DNA of 42,428 nucleotides from UBA2108 sp002713215 (GTDB taxonomy: Bacteria > Bacteroidota > Bacteroidia > Flavobacteriales_G > Salibacteraceae): the NCBI GenBank assembly GCA_937891015.1, contig CALAPY010000079.1:1-42428 (forward strand), read 5' to 3'. The translations under genes were made by a program, and so were the position numbers. Shown here one piece after another: positions 16,435-23,520 of this stretch (its first letter is position 1; each line of letters starts with the position of its first letter). The notes beneath the pieces are model-generated. The model was not told where the DNA came from. It was given only the letters and a program-made list of their open reading frames with translations, and made no database searches.

Positions 16435-17064
16435 CTATTTAGATACTCCTTCAATACTTATTGTTAATTCAACATCATCAGACAATACCATGTCGTTCAT
16501 TGTGTTTTTGTAAGTAATACCATAGTCTTGTCTGTTAAACACAAGAGCTCCAGTTGCAGAAATATTTCCGTTTGTTTCTGTAAGAGTAATCGCATTTATA
16601 GTTGCTTTTTTAACAACTCCTTTTATGGTTAAATCTCCCGTTATTACATCACCATTGACGCTTTTAATTTTAAAATTTCCTACAGGGAATTGTTCTGTAT
16701 CAAAAAAGTCAGGTGATTTTAGATGTCCAATTAATTTTTCTCTTGGAGCCATCTGATAAAGTGCATCATCATCGGTTGTTACCATAGAATTCATGTCTAC
16801 TGCAAATTCTCCATCAGTAATTAGCCCATCAGCAGTTGTTAGTGACCCTTTGGAAAGTTTAAGATCGCCTTCATGGGCATAAACCCCAATCATACTTCCT
16901 TTCCAACTTACAACAGATTTTTCTACATCAATAATGTAACTTGTTGGTACAGTTTCAGTAGCTACTACTTCATTAGATGCTTCTGCTTTTACTTCTTTTT
17001 TGTTTGACGTTCCACAAGCGAATAATCCAATTGCTAGGGCACTTAAAATAATTGTTTTTTTCAT
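16435..17064 (-). CDS. YceI-family lipoprotein
   Basis: A 209-residue lipocalin-like protein. The lipobox LFAC lipidates Cys17, and a short linker rich in Ala, Glu and Val precedes the domain at about 42-207. Family features are visible: SYIIDVEKSVVSWKGSMIG, GEFAVDMNSM, REKLIGHLKSPDFFDTEQFP, then KATINAITLTETNGNISATG and VFNRQDYGI. YceI proteins bind long-chain isoprenoid or polyprenoid molecules in a beta-barrel, and some are induced by base, oxidants or quinone-type stress. Its neighbours (DoxX, CDGSH, peroxiredoxin) fit a membrane-quinone or redox-stress role, which is inference. Confidence 0.9.
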   Translation of the reverse strand: MKKTIILSALAIGLFACGTSNKKEVKAEASNEVVATETVPTSYIIDVEKSVVSWKGSMIGVYAHEGDLKLSKGSLTTADGLITDGEFAVDMNSMVTTDDDALYQMAPREKLIGHLKSPDFFDTEQFPVGNFKIKSVNGDVITGDLTIKGVVKKATINAITLTETNGNISATGALVFNRQDYGITYKNTMNDMVLSDDVELTISIEGVSK

Positions 17065-17099
17065 GTTATGATTTTAATTTATTTGTTAATAATTGAATT

Positions 17100-17336
17100 T
17101 TATAATTTAGAATGTGTACCATCGCAAAAAGCTCCATTGGCAGAATGTTTACAGCCACACCAGGCTACTTTTTTATCTTCTGTTAACTCCACTTCTATAG
17201 GTACAAAATCAGTTTCTTTATGTGAACCATCGCAATAGGGTTGGTTCTTACTTTCTCCACAGGCACACCAGTATTTTTTACCAGCTTTTTCTTCAATAAC
17301 GTAAGGCATTTTTTGTGCAATTTTTGCTTTGCTCAT
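17100..17336 (-). CDS. CDGSH iron-sulfur domain protein (two zinc-finger-like CDGSH motifs)
   Basis: A 78-residue protein from ATG 17336 (MSKAKIAQKMP); an in-frame ATG at 17345 adds only three residues. It contains two tandem CDGSH motifs: WCACGESKNQPYCDGSH and WCGCKHSANGAFCDGTH. Each provides the Cys3-His set that coordinates a [2Fe-2S] cluster. Family members are redox-active cluster carriers in the cytoplasm. It lies between yceI and the peroxiredoxin-like gene on the same strand, in the stress block. Confidence 0.9.
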   Translation of the reverse strand: MSKAKIAQKMPYVIEEKAGKKYWCACGESKNQPYCDGSHKETDFVPIEVELTEDKKVAWCGCKHSANGAFCDGTHSKL

Positions 17337-17384
17337 GATTCTCATTTTTGTGTCTGAATTTATCAGCACGGATTAAACAATAAT

Positions 17385-17924
17385 TTATAGTTGGTTTAAA
17401 ATATCTCTAGTATTTGCTCTCTTAGCGTAATTACGATCGAAGTGTCGCCATTTTACAGTACCATCTTGCTCAATTACATAAGTTGCAGGAACAGGCAGGG
17501 TTTGTGAATCATCCGATTGTGCATTTTTAAGATTAGCCATTAACAAGCTATTGTACATAATTCTAAGCCCTTTACTAGGTAAAAATGCCAAATCAAACTG
17601 CTCCATTATTTTATAATCGTTATCATATAATACAGGTATCGTGATGTTTGTTTTTAAAATCGTTTTTTTAATATTTTCTTGTTTTTCAGGAGTTATCAAT
17701 AAAATTGTTGCTCTCTTATTTTTAATTTCCTCAAGACTGTTTTGTAGCTTTTTTAAATGTGGTTTGCAAACAGGGCACCATTGTCCTCTGTAAAAAACAA
17801 TTACTACTTTGCCTTTTTTGAGTAAATCAGACAATTGAATTTTATCGCCATTCTGGTCTATAGAGCTAAAGTCCTTCACTTTGTCTCCAATCATTAAACC
17901 ATTGCAATCATTTACTGTTTTCAT
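17385..17924 (-). CDS. Peroxiredoxin-like (AhpC/TSA) thiol redox protein
   Basis: A 179-residue thioredoxin-fold protein. The active-site segment VIVFYRGQWCPVCKPHL carries Cys50 and Cys53 in a CxxC, as in the peroxiredoxin-like branch rather than classical 2-Cys AhpC (which has TxVC). It continues with LLITPEKQENIKKT, IPVLYDNDYKIMEQF, and VPATYVIEQDGTVKWRH near the end, typical of AhpC/TSA. There is no signal peptide, so it is predicted cytoplasmic. Its start overlaps the FrnE/DsbA stop by 4 nt. A peroxide-reducing or disulfide-reducing role is likely. Confidence 0.88.
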   Translation of the reverse strand: MKTVNDCNGLMIGDKVKDFSSIDQNGDKIQLSDLLKKGKVVIVFYRGQWCPVCKPHLKKLQNSLEEIKNKRATILLITPEKQENIKKTILKTNITIPVLYDNDYKIMEQFDLAFLPSKGLRIMYNSLLMANLKNAQSDDSQTLPVPATYVIEQDGTVKWRHFDRNYAKRANTRDILNQL

Positions 17925-18709
17925 TTACATTCTCCGTTTGGCAGGCAAATTCCTTGTTGAGAACTAGTTTCTTTTGATTCAATTTTACTTAAAGCAGCAC
18001 GCAATACGTTTTCGAAAACTTCGTCACTTTGAGCACCTGAAATCACTTCCTTTTCATTGATTAGGAAATAAGGGACACCTCTAATTCCTAATTGTTGTGA
18101 CTGATAAATGTCTTGTTCTACTTGTTGCATATATTCATCGGAGTTAAGAATTTCTTTAGCTTTTGTAGTATCTAAGCCAATCTTTTCAACTACTTTCAAA
18201 ACATTTTCATGTTGAGATAAGTCAATTCCATCTGTAAAATATGCCAACATAAATCCTTCTTTAAGTTCAGTAGATTTATTTACCGTTTTAGCCCATTGTA
18301 TCAGTCTGTGAACTCCTAAAGTGTTAAACGAAAGAGCGTTGTCAAACTGAAAATCTATTCCATATTCTTTTCCTTGATGAGCCAGCTGGTCATACATTGC
18401 TTTGATTTGTTTCACAGGGTAGCCTTTCTTTTCAGAAAGATATTTTGTTGAGGGTAGGGAAGTGTCTTTCGGGAAATCAGGGGCCAATTGAAAGCTATGC
18501 CAAATAACTTCTACCCTGTCATTTGCGTTTAAATTAGTAATTGCTTGTTCCATTTTTTTCTTTCCTATAAAACAGAAAGGGCAAACAACATCACTCCAAA
18601 TCTCAATTTTAACTTTTTCTATATTCATTTTTTGCTTTTTATTTTTTTGAGCAAGGACTGTTACAGCCAGCACAATTAATAATGTTAATATTCCAGTTGC
18701 CTTCTTCAT
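17921..18709 (-). CDS. FrnE-like DsbA-family thioredoxin-fold oxidoreductase
   Basis: Started at ATG 18709, 262 residues; upstream codons overlap the esterase gene. Residues 1-20 (MKKATGILTLLIVLAVTVLA) look like a signal peptide, followed by the FrnE core beginning MNIEKVKIEIWSDVVCPFCF with active-site Cys43-Pro-Phe-Cys46. Conserved later parts are HSFQLAPDFP, FNTLGVHRLIQWAK, and the cis-Pro loop GIRGVPYFLINEKEVISGAQ. FrnE relatives are usually cytoplasmic and start where Met28 is, so either an exported variant or an internal start at 18628 is possible. It ends with a Cys pair (CLPNGECK). It sits between the esterase and the peroxiredoxin genes in a tight operon. Confidence 0.87.
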   Translation of the reverse strand: MKKATGILTLLIVLAVTVLAQKNKKQKMNIEKVKIEIWSDVVCPFCFIGKKKMEQAITNLNANDRVEVIWHSFQLAPDFPKDTSLPSTKYLSEKKGYPVKQIKAMYDQLAHQGKEYGIDFQFDNALSFNTLGVHRLIQWAKTVNKSTELKEGFMLAYFTDGIDLSQHENVLKVVEKIGLDTTKAKEILNSDEYMQQVEQDIYQSQQLGIRGVPYFLINEKEVISGAQSDEVFENVLRAALSKIESKETSSQQGICLPNGECK

Positions 18710-18717
18710 ATCGGTTA

Positions 18718-19449
18718 CTATAATTTCTCTAACCAATCCTTAATCGCTTGAAGGGATTCATTGCTTATTGAATGCCCCATAAGAAACTCATGGTACTCTA
18801 CATTCGCCCCTAATTTTCTAAAAGTGTCTCTGTTTTTTTGTCCCCAAGAAATAGGCATATTTGGATCCTGTAAACCATGAGTTATAATAATGGGTTTTCC
18901 TGTTACTCCATCTTTATCGATTTCTACCCCAATGTTCGGAGGAATGTACCCTGACTGTGCTATTACTCCAGCTATTCTGTTAGGGTACGCCAAGAGGTAA
19001 GACATTGAAATCATGCTTCCTTGGCTAAAGCCTAGTAAGTAAATTTGAGTTGGATCTACAGGGTAATTTTTTATCAGTTCTTCAATAAATAAATCTAGGG
19101 TTTTTAATGCTGTTGCAATTCTATCAGGGTCTGGAGTTCCCATTTGCGTTACTTCATACCAATCGTATGAGTTTTGCCCGAAAGTATGCGGTCCACGACC
19201 ACTAATCCATAAATAATTGTTGGGCAAGTGTTGAGCCAACCCAATTAAGTCCTTTTCATTACTACCGTGCCCATGCAATGCAATTATTAAAGGGTATTTT
19301 TTATCTTTTTCAGTAGGCGAGTACCCTTTTGGATATTGCACCAAATGACTTACTGAAAGAGTTGTAATTAATTGATCTGATTGTCCAAATAAGATATTTG
19401 AGTTCGACATTGTTGTTATTATTAAGAGCAGAAATATAGCCTTGTTCAT
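18718..19449 (-). CDS. Alpha/beta-hydrolase, phospholipase/carboxylesterase type (MhqD-like), exported
   Basis: A 243-residue hydrolase from ATG 19449 (MNKAIFLLLIITTMSNSNIL...), which gives a signal peptide ending near FGQ. Longer in-frame reading would start inside the palindromic operator. The catalytic triad is recognisable: Ser142 in GFSQGS, Asp195 in HGLQDPNMP, His226 in MGHSIS. The oxyanion region is ALHGHGSNEKDL. Carboxylesterases of this family include MhqD of the Bacillus MhqR quinone-stress regulon. It is the first gene of an esterase-FrnE-peroxiredoxin operon and lies just downstream of a -7 box covered by a 33-bp palindrome. Confidence 0.88.
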   Translation of the reverse strand: MNKAIFLLLIITTMSNSNILFGQSDQLITTLSVSHLVQYPKGYSPTEKDKKYPLIIALHGHGSNEKDLIGLAQHLPNNYLWISGRGPHTFGQNSYDWYEVTQMGTPDPDRIATALKTLDLFIEELIKNYPVDPTQIYLLGFSQGSMISMSYLLAYPNRIAGVIAQSGYIPPNIGVEIDKDGVTGKPIIITHGLQDPNMPISWGQKNRDTFRKLGANVEYHEFLMGHSISNESLQAIKDWLEKL

Positions 19450-19461
19450 CTGTTTGTATAT

Positions 19462-19494
19462 TATAAGTACAAACATATAATGTTTATACTTATA
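19462..19494. promoter_or_regulatory. 33-bp palindromic operator over the promoter of the esterase-FrnE-peroxiredoxin operon
   Basis: A near-perfect palindrome with outer arms TATAAGTA / TACTTATA and inner arms AAACAT / ATGTTT. The sequence CAAACATA at 19470-19477 reads TATGTTTG on the minus strand, matching the TAnnTTTG -7 box, about 20 nt before the esterase start codon. A repressor bound here would cover the promoter. Size and symmetry suit a MarR-type dimer site, and a marR gene lies in the same gene block. The pairing with that regulator is inference. Confidence 0.6.
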
Positions 19495-19579
19495 AATAAT
19501 TAGTATTTACTTAAAACTATTCCTAAGGTCGGTCTGGCCTTGTATTCAATAAGATATAATCAATGCTTAGATCATAACT

Positions 19580-19654
19580 ATGGCAATTAAACAAAAGAAT
19601 ATTAGTTCTGATGAAGGTAATAGAAAATTCATTTATGTAAAATTTATAGGGTAG
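19580..19654 (+). pseudogene. Short ORF that stops at the edge of repeat C (possible gene remnant)
   Basis: ATG 19580 opens a 24-codon frame (MAIKQKNISSDEGNRKFIYV...) that stops at the first bases of repeat copy C. The start reads like a real N-terminus, so it could be a gene interrupted by repeat insertion. It could equally be a chance frame; nothing downstream of the repeat continues it recognisably. Confidence 0.2.
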
Positions 19655-20436
19655 TGGTTCGGCCTTAATTTATTGAGGTTTCAAAGCAGCGAAGAATAAT
19701 AGCGCAGGCCTTTGAAAGCAGGTATGTCTGAGCGCAGCGAGTTTACCTGCGCCGGATTATTCTGAGCGTGGCTTTAACCGAAAGAAATTTCAGCCTTGAT
19801 TTTTTGGCTCTTTTGTATCAAGACAAAACGAGCGTAGAAGAATAGAAATCCAATTCAAATCAATTCTTCTTAACATAATAATTAGCACAATCTAAAAGTG
19901 CGTAGGCAAAGGCAAGTGTATTGCTAACTGAGCGCAGCGAATTTGCAAATACTCTTGTGAGCGTCGGCCATTTGAGAAAGAGATTTTTTAAAACTTAAAA
20001 TTTAGTAGTATTTCAAATTTGAAAACAAAACCTTGAGAGCGCGTCGGCAAAAGCTTGTCGGAAATTCCATTATTAGAATGAAAGCAAACCTCAGAAGAAT
20101 TCTGAATAAAAACGCAAAGTGAGCGGCTACTTAATATAATGTCTAATTATAGGACAAACATTCTACGGAGACGAAATCTAGATTTAACGAGAATCGCATA
20201 TTTAGAAATAATTGTACTACAGGACGTAAATTTTAAATCTAGTAAGAGCGTTGGCAAGTGCGAGCTATTTACTTGAGCGATCAAGGCGAAAGCAAACGAA
20301 GAATGAGTGCAGACATAATATACATTATAGGTACAAACATTTAAAGCGTCTGAGAATTCAATATTTGACCAAAACTTGAACCATAGCCCTATATATTAAA
20401 ACTAGCCCTTTTGTCCTATAATTAATATTATGTTAA
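19649..20436 (+). repeat. Long interspersed non-coding repeat, copy C (lacks the tail of A and B)
   Basis: This non-coding stretch aligns with copy B from its start (GGTTCGGCCTTAATTTATTG). It passes through TTTCAGCCTTGATTTTTTGG (19788-19807) with its TATCAAGACAAAACGAGC arm, then TTAACATAATA (19870-19880), and reaches the left (20131-20159), internal (20322-20346) and right (20404-20436) motifs. It contains repeated GAGCGCAGCGA words (19732, 19939). The terminal hairpin and the AAAGGAGTTGTGTGT tail of A and B are absent, so C is truncated at the right motif or represents the basic form. The 135 bp from here to the next gene (20437-20571) show only a weak inverted repeat GTATTCC...GGAATAC. Confidence 0.78.
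20131..20436. mobile_element. MITE-like core unit of repeat C (best-preserved terminal inverted repeats)
   Basis: The left end TTAATATAATGTC then TAATTATAGGACAAA and the reverse complement of the right end (TTAACATAATAT then TAATTATAGGACAAAA) match over 28 positions, with two substitutions and one gap. The unit is 306 bp, non-coding, with an internal left-orientation motif GACATAATATACATTATAGG (20322-20341). No transposase is present. The right tip GTTAAAT also fits the integron GTTRRRY core, but the unit is far too long for a normal attC site. Confidence 0.5.
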
Positions 20437-20571
20437 ATAGATATTTTGAGCGTATTCCCTGTTTATCAGTATTCTCCCAATTATCCAGTTATATAGAAAA
20501 TAATGTGTACGGAATACTCCCTAATTTAAACTTGAGAGAAAAATTAAAATCTGCGGTAGGTAAAAAATATT

Positions 20572-21705
20572 CTATGGCCTTAGATAAATTCGATTCTTAA
20601 TCAACGAACCATTCTTCATTTGAAAATGAAAAACATAATACCCTTCTTGCAAATTATTTCCAGTCCAAGTAATTTGCTCTTCGATTAAACTTAGCCGCTC
20701 CACCAACTTCCCATTCATATCAAATACCATTACAGACATTATTGAATTTGGCAATTCATTGGTTATCGTAAATGAATCACCTACTGTAGGATAAATCAAT
20801 CCAAATTCTTCGGGTTTTATATTAACAATGTTGTTGGTAGTTGTATCGGTTGTGTCCTTAACCATTCTCAGTACTACAGCATTGGGTGTTCGTAACCCAG
20901 CTGTTGAACCAGGAACAAACTCCTTCTTGTATTTCCCTTGCGTATCGTACAATTTTACCGAACGCGATGAACCATTACCAATAAGCCAATCGTTGTTTGG
21001 CAATCGATCAATTCCTTCACATTTGCCCAGACCCGATATAAATACTCCCTGGTATTTCCCTTGCGCATCAAATCGCTTTACCGCTCCTCCATCGTAATCC
21101 AGTACTAGCATATCCCCGTTTGGCTCAATCCAAATGTTGGTTGGCCCAACCAAACTCGAATCAATAAATAAGCCTGAATCTGCTCCGGAAGTATCAAATT
21201 TCCGTACCAGGTCACCATTGTACGAAGAAACATACAGGTTACCTTGTTTATCCCAATCCAGCCCAATACTTTGGGGCACTCCAACGGATGTAAAATCATC
21301 TACATACCTACCCGATAAATCGTAGCGTTTTACTTTGCCGCTACCCTTCCATTGCAATACGTAAAGCAAAGAGTCCGGCCCTATTTTCATACGCGTAGGC
21401 CCTTGAATGGAACTAGCGAATAGATTGATATATGCTCCAGTTGTTGCGTTGTGTCTCGAAATGGAGTTGGCTCCTAAATTGGAAATCAGCACCGTATTCG
21501 AATCTTCCAGAAACAGAATATCCTGTGGCCAGTTTAGTTTCTCCTTGGTAAAAACCGTAACGTTTACCCCATTTTTATCGGTTCGAAGTATTTGCCAGGG
21601 CGGGTTATTGAAATTGCCAGCATCACTTATATATACGTTGAAGTTTTGACCATTTACGCCAATGGAAACTAGCAATAAGAATAAAAAAAGGAGTCTGAGC
21701 ATCAT
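20572..21705 (-). CDS. Secreted NHL/beta-propeller-like protein with type IX secretion sorting domain
   Basis: A 377-residue protein. The signal peptide (MMLRLLFLFLLLVSIGVNGQ) is followed by about 270 residues of repeated propeller-like blades: GPTRMKIGPDSLLYVLQWKG, QSIGLDWDKQGNLYVSSYNG, NIWIEPNGDMLVLDYDGG, GIDRLPNNDWLIGNG. Each blade is linked by a segment of the KVKRYDLSGRYVDDF type. Residues about 300-377 (FGLIYPTVGDSFTITNELPN, VMVFDMNGKLVERLSL, GYYVFHFQMKNGSLIKNRIY) form a C-terminal T9SS sorting domain. It is predicted to be secreted or attached to the surface. Function beyond a propeller binding scaffold is unknown. Confidence 0.82.
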   Translation of the reverse strand: MMLRLLFLFLLLVSIGVNGQNFNVYISDAGNFNNPPWQILRTDKNGVNVTVFTKEKLNWPQDILFLEDSNTVLISNLGANSISRHNATTGAYINLFASSIQGPTRMKIGPDSLLYVLQWKGSGKVKRYDLSGRYVDDFTSVGVPQSIGLDWDKQGNLYVSSYNGDLVRKFDTSGADSGLFIDSSLVGPTNIWIEPNGDMLVLDYDGGAVKRFDAQGKYQGVFISGLGKCEGIDRLPNNDWLIGNGSSRSVKLYDTQGKYKKEFVPGSTAGLRTPNAVVLRMVKDTTDTTTNNIVNIKPEEFGLIYPTVGDSFTITNELPNSIMSVMVFDMNGKLVERLSLIEEQITWTGNNLQEGYYVFHFQMKNGSLIKNRIYLRP

Positions 21706-21805
21706 TCGGGATTTGAATGCATAAAATTAACAGATGCTCCTACTCCTTCTTCTTAAGTTGGTTTAATACTTATTTAATGGTTAGAAAGTCTTTACCCGTG
21801 AAAGT

Positions 21806-23077
21806 CTACTCCTGCTTTATTAGATGCAGATCAAATGCTTCTCCCTCAACGTTCAATCTCAGGATATACATTCCATTTTGCAGTCCATTGAGATCTACAT
21901 ACCCATTCTCCAAATTGACAGTTTTAACCACTCTACCATCAATACTGGTTAATGTACCGCTTTGAGGATAATCCTGACCTGGGAGGTTAATTCTTACAAA
22001 ATTTGATGCCGGATTGGGATACAGATTTACCTGTCCTTTACCCATTATATCATGGCTTGGTACCGATACATTGGTATCAGTGGTGTCTTTTGGTGTATTA
22101 TAATAGTAGTTTTTCTTTCGTGAGTTTCTCCAATTGGTATCTGCCAAGGACCAGGATTTGGTATGTGTAGAATCAATTCTCCCATCGGTATGATTGGTAT
22201 ATTCAATCCATGAAAACTGACGCCACGCCGTATCTGGAACCCACCAGTTATTAAGCAATTCCTTTGTCAAATAGCCCTTAGTATCGTAGGTAAATTCAGT
22301 CTTTTGACTATTTCTCCAGGAATTATTGGTAAGATCCCAGGTTTGCCTTTCCGCCTTAGTAACATCGTTGTTAGCATTGTAGGTGTAAGTCCATTTTGAA
22401 GAATTTCTCCAGGTACTGGTGCTGCTTAAATAAATTTGGTCCTCCTGACTCAGAACATTGTTCTTGCCATCATAAGTATAGGTACTCTTTCTGTTTGCCG
22501 TCCACTTGCTAGTGGTCATATTCCAATAGGCACTTATGGAAGTGTCAGCAAAACCTCCTGTGTTGTTAACATATTCAATGCGTTGACTGTTTCTCCAATT
22601 CGAAGCAGTAGCATTCCAGGTTTGCCTTACGAATTCAGTAAGATAGCCCTTGCTGTCGTACGTATTAGATAATTTGGTGGAATTTCTCCAGGAAGTTCCT
22701 AAAAAGGCCTTATCAATCTGAAGGGTTACTTTTTTATTGCTGTTATACGTAAAGGTACTGTGATTCCATTGCCTCCACTTATTTTGGGGTTGATCCCAGG
22801 TATTAGTCATAGATGAATCCAGATCCCCATTAGAATTTCGGTAGTAAATGTACTTTTGGCTGTTCCTCCAGGAGTTATTAGTACTTAACCAACTTTGAGA
22901 GTAATATTCAAGAACCGAATCAGATAAGTCGTAGGAACTATAAACGACTTTCTGCATGTTGTTCCATTTGTTTTGGGTTTGAAACCAAGACTTTTCTACG
23001 GTACTGTCTAATAAATTTTGCGAGTAGATCGTTTGAACGCAAGCAAAAACAATAATTACTGAGGTAAATTTTTTCAT
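21806..23077 (-). CDS. Secreted protein of ten ~31-residue W-RNS repeats with T9SS sorting domain
   Basis: A 423-residue protein. The signal peptide (1-20, ending IYSQ) is followed at residue 30 by about ten consecutive units of 31 residues (one of 29, one of 32). The consensus is a start with TW or SW, a central W-R-N-S-Q/R-K, a Y-x-Y strand, and G/N-D turns. Examples are TWDLTNNSWRNSQKTEFTYD and SWLSTNNSWRNSQKYIYYRN. The repeat region ends near residue 335. A linker of Asp/Thr then leads to a T9SS sorting domain (VNLYPNPASNFVRINLPG, GRVVKTVNLENG, NGMYILRLNVEG). The unit recalls YD/RHS-type strand repeats but I cannot match a named family. Likely an extracellular beta-rich, possibly adhesive, protein. 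Confidence 0.82.
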   Translation of the reverse strand: MKKFTSVIIVFACVQTIYSQNLLDSTVEKSWFQTQNKWNNMQKVVYSSYDLSDSVLEYYSQSWLSTNNSWRNSQKYIYYRNSNGDLDSSMTNTWDQPQNKWRQWNHSTFTYNSNKKVTLQIDKAFLGTSWRNSTKLSNTYDSKGYLTEFVRQTWNATASNWRNSQRIEYVNNTGGFADTSISAYWNMTTSKWTANRKSTYTYDGKNNVLSQEDQIYLSSTSTWRNSSKWTYTYNANNDVTKAERQTWDLTNNSWRNSQKTEFTYDTKGYLTKELLNNWWVPDTAWRQFSWIEYTNHTDGRIDSTHTKSWSLADTNWRNSRKKNYYYNTPKDTTDTNVSVPSHDIMGKGQVNLYPNPASNFVRINLPGQDYPQSGTLTSIDGRVVKTVNLENGYVDLNGLQNGMYILRLNVEGEAFDLHLIKQE

Positions 23078-23333
23078 GTTCGGGCGTATTAGAATTATGA
23101 AAGAATAATAAAGATTTATTATTCAGACGCAATTTACGCCAGAGGGTTGCCTCCATTAATACCTAAAGTTGAAAATGTGATAAATGGGAATTAAGGAAAG
23201 GAAAACATCGTATCTACCTAATACACACCCTGATTCATGATGTAATCCTAACCTTTGTTGGACTCCCATTCTCGTCGACTAACCTGGTGATTGGAACACA
23301 TGTGATGGCACCTTCTTTAGCGACAAGCATTTT

Positions 23334-23395
23334 GAGAGATTGTTGGGGTCGACTGCTGGTTTAAAGTTCGATCCCTGTTTTTCTCTCCTTTTTAT
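23334..23395 (+). terminator. Orphan two-part hairpin followed by T-run on the + strand
   Basis: The 443-bp gap 23078-23520 has no gene. It holds a two-part stem: GAGAGA (23334-23339) with TCTCTC (23382-23387), enclosing GGGGTCGA (23345-23352) with TCGATCCC (23368-23375), one G-U pair. CCTTTTTATAAAATT follows, so it resembles an intrinsic terminator reading on the + strand. Both flanking genes are on the minus strand, so it would end an unannotated + strand transcript. Confidence 0.4.
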
Positions 23396-23520
23396 AAAAT
23401 TCTGTTTTAAAGAACTCCCAATAACAACCCCTTTGGTTTGAATTTATTGTAATGAACTCCCCTATTCTTAAAAATTTAAGAGCGAAAACGCTATAAAATG
23501 TTCCTAAAAATTATTCTCAA

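Noticed and set aside
23334..23390. tRNA-like T-arm GTTCGATCCC near a stem
   Set aside because: The five bases before and after the loop do not pair as a T-stem, and no anticodon or D arm or CCA end can be drawn. The bases are better explained by the GGGGTCGA/TCGATCCC hairpin.
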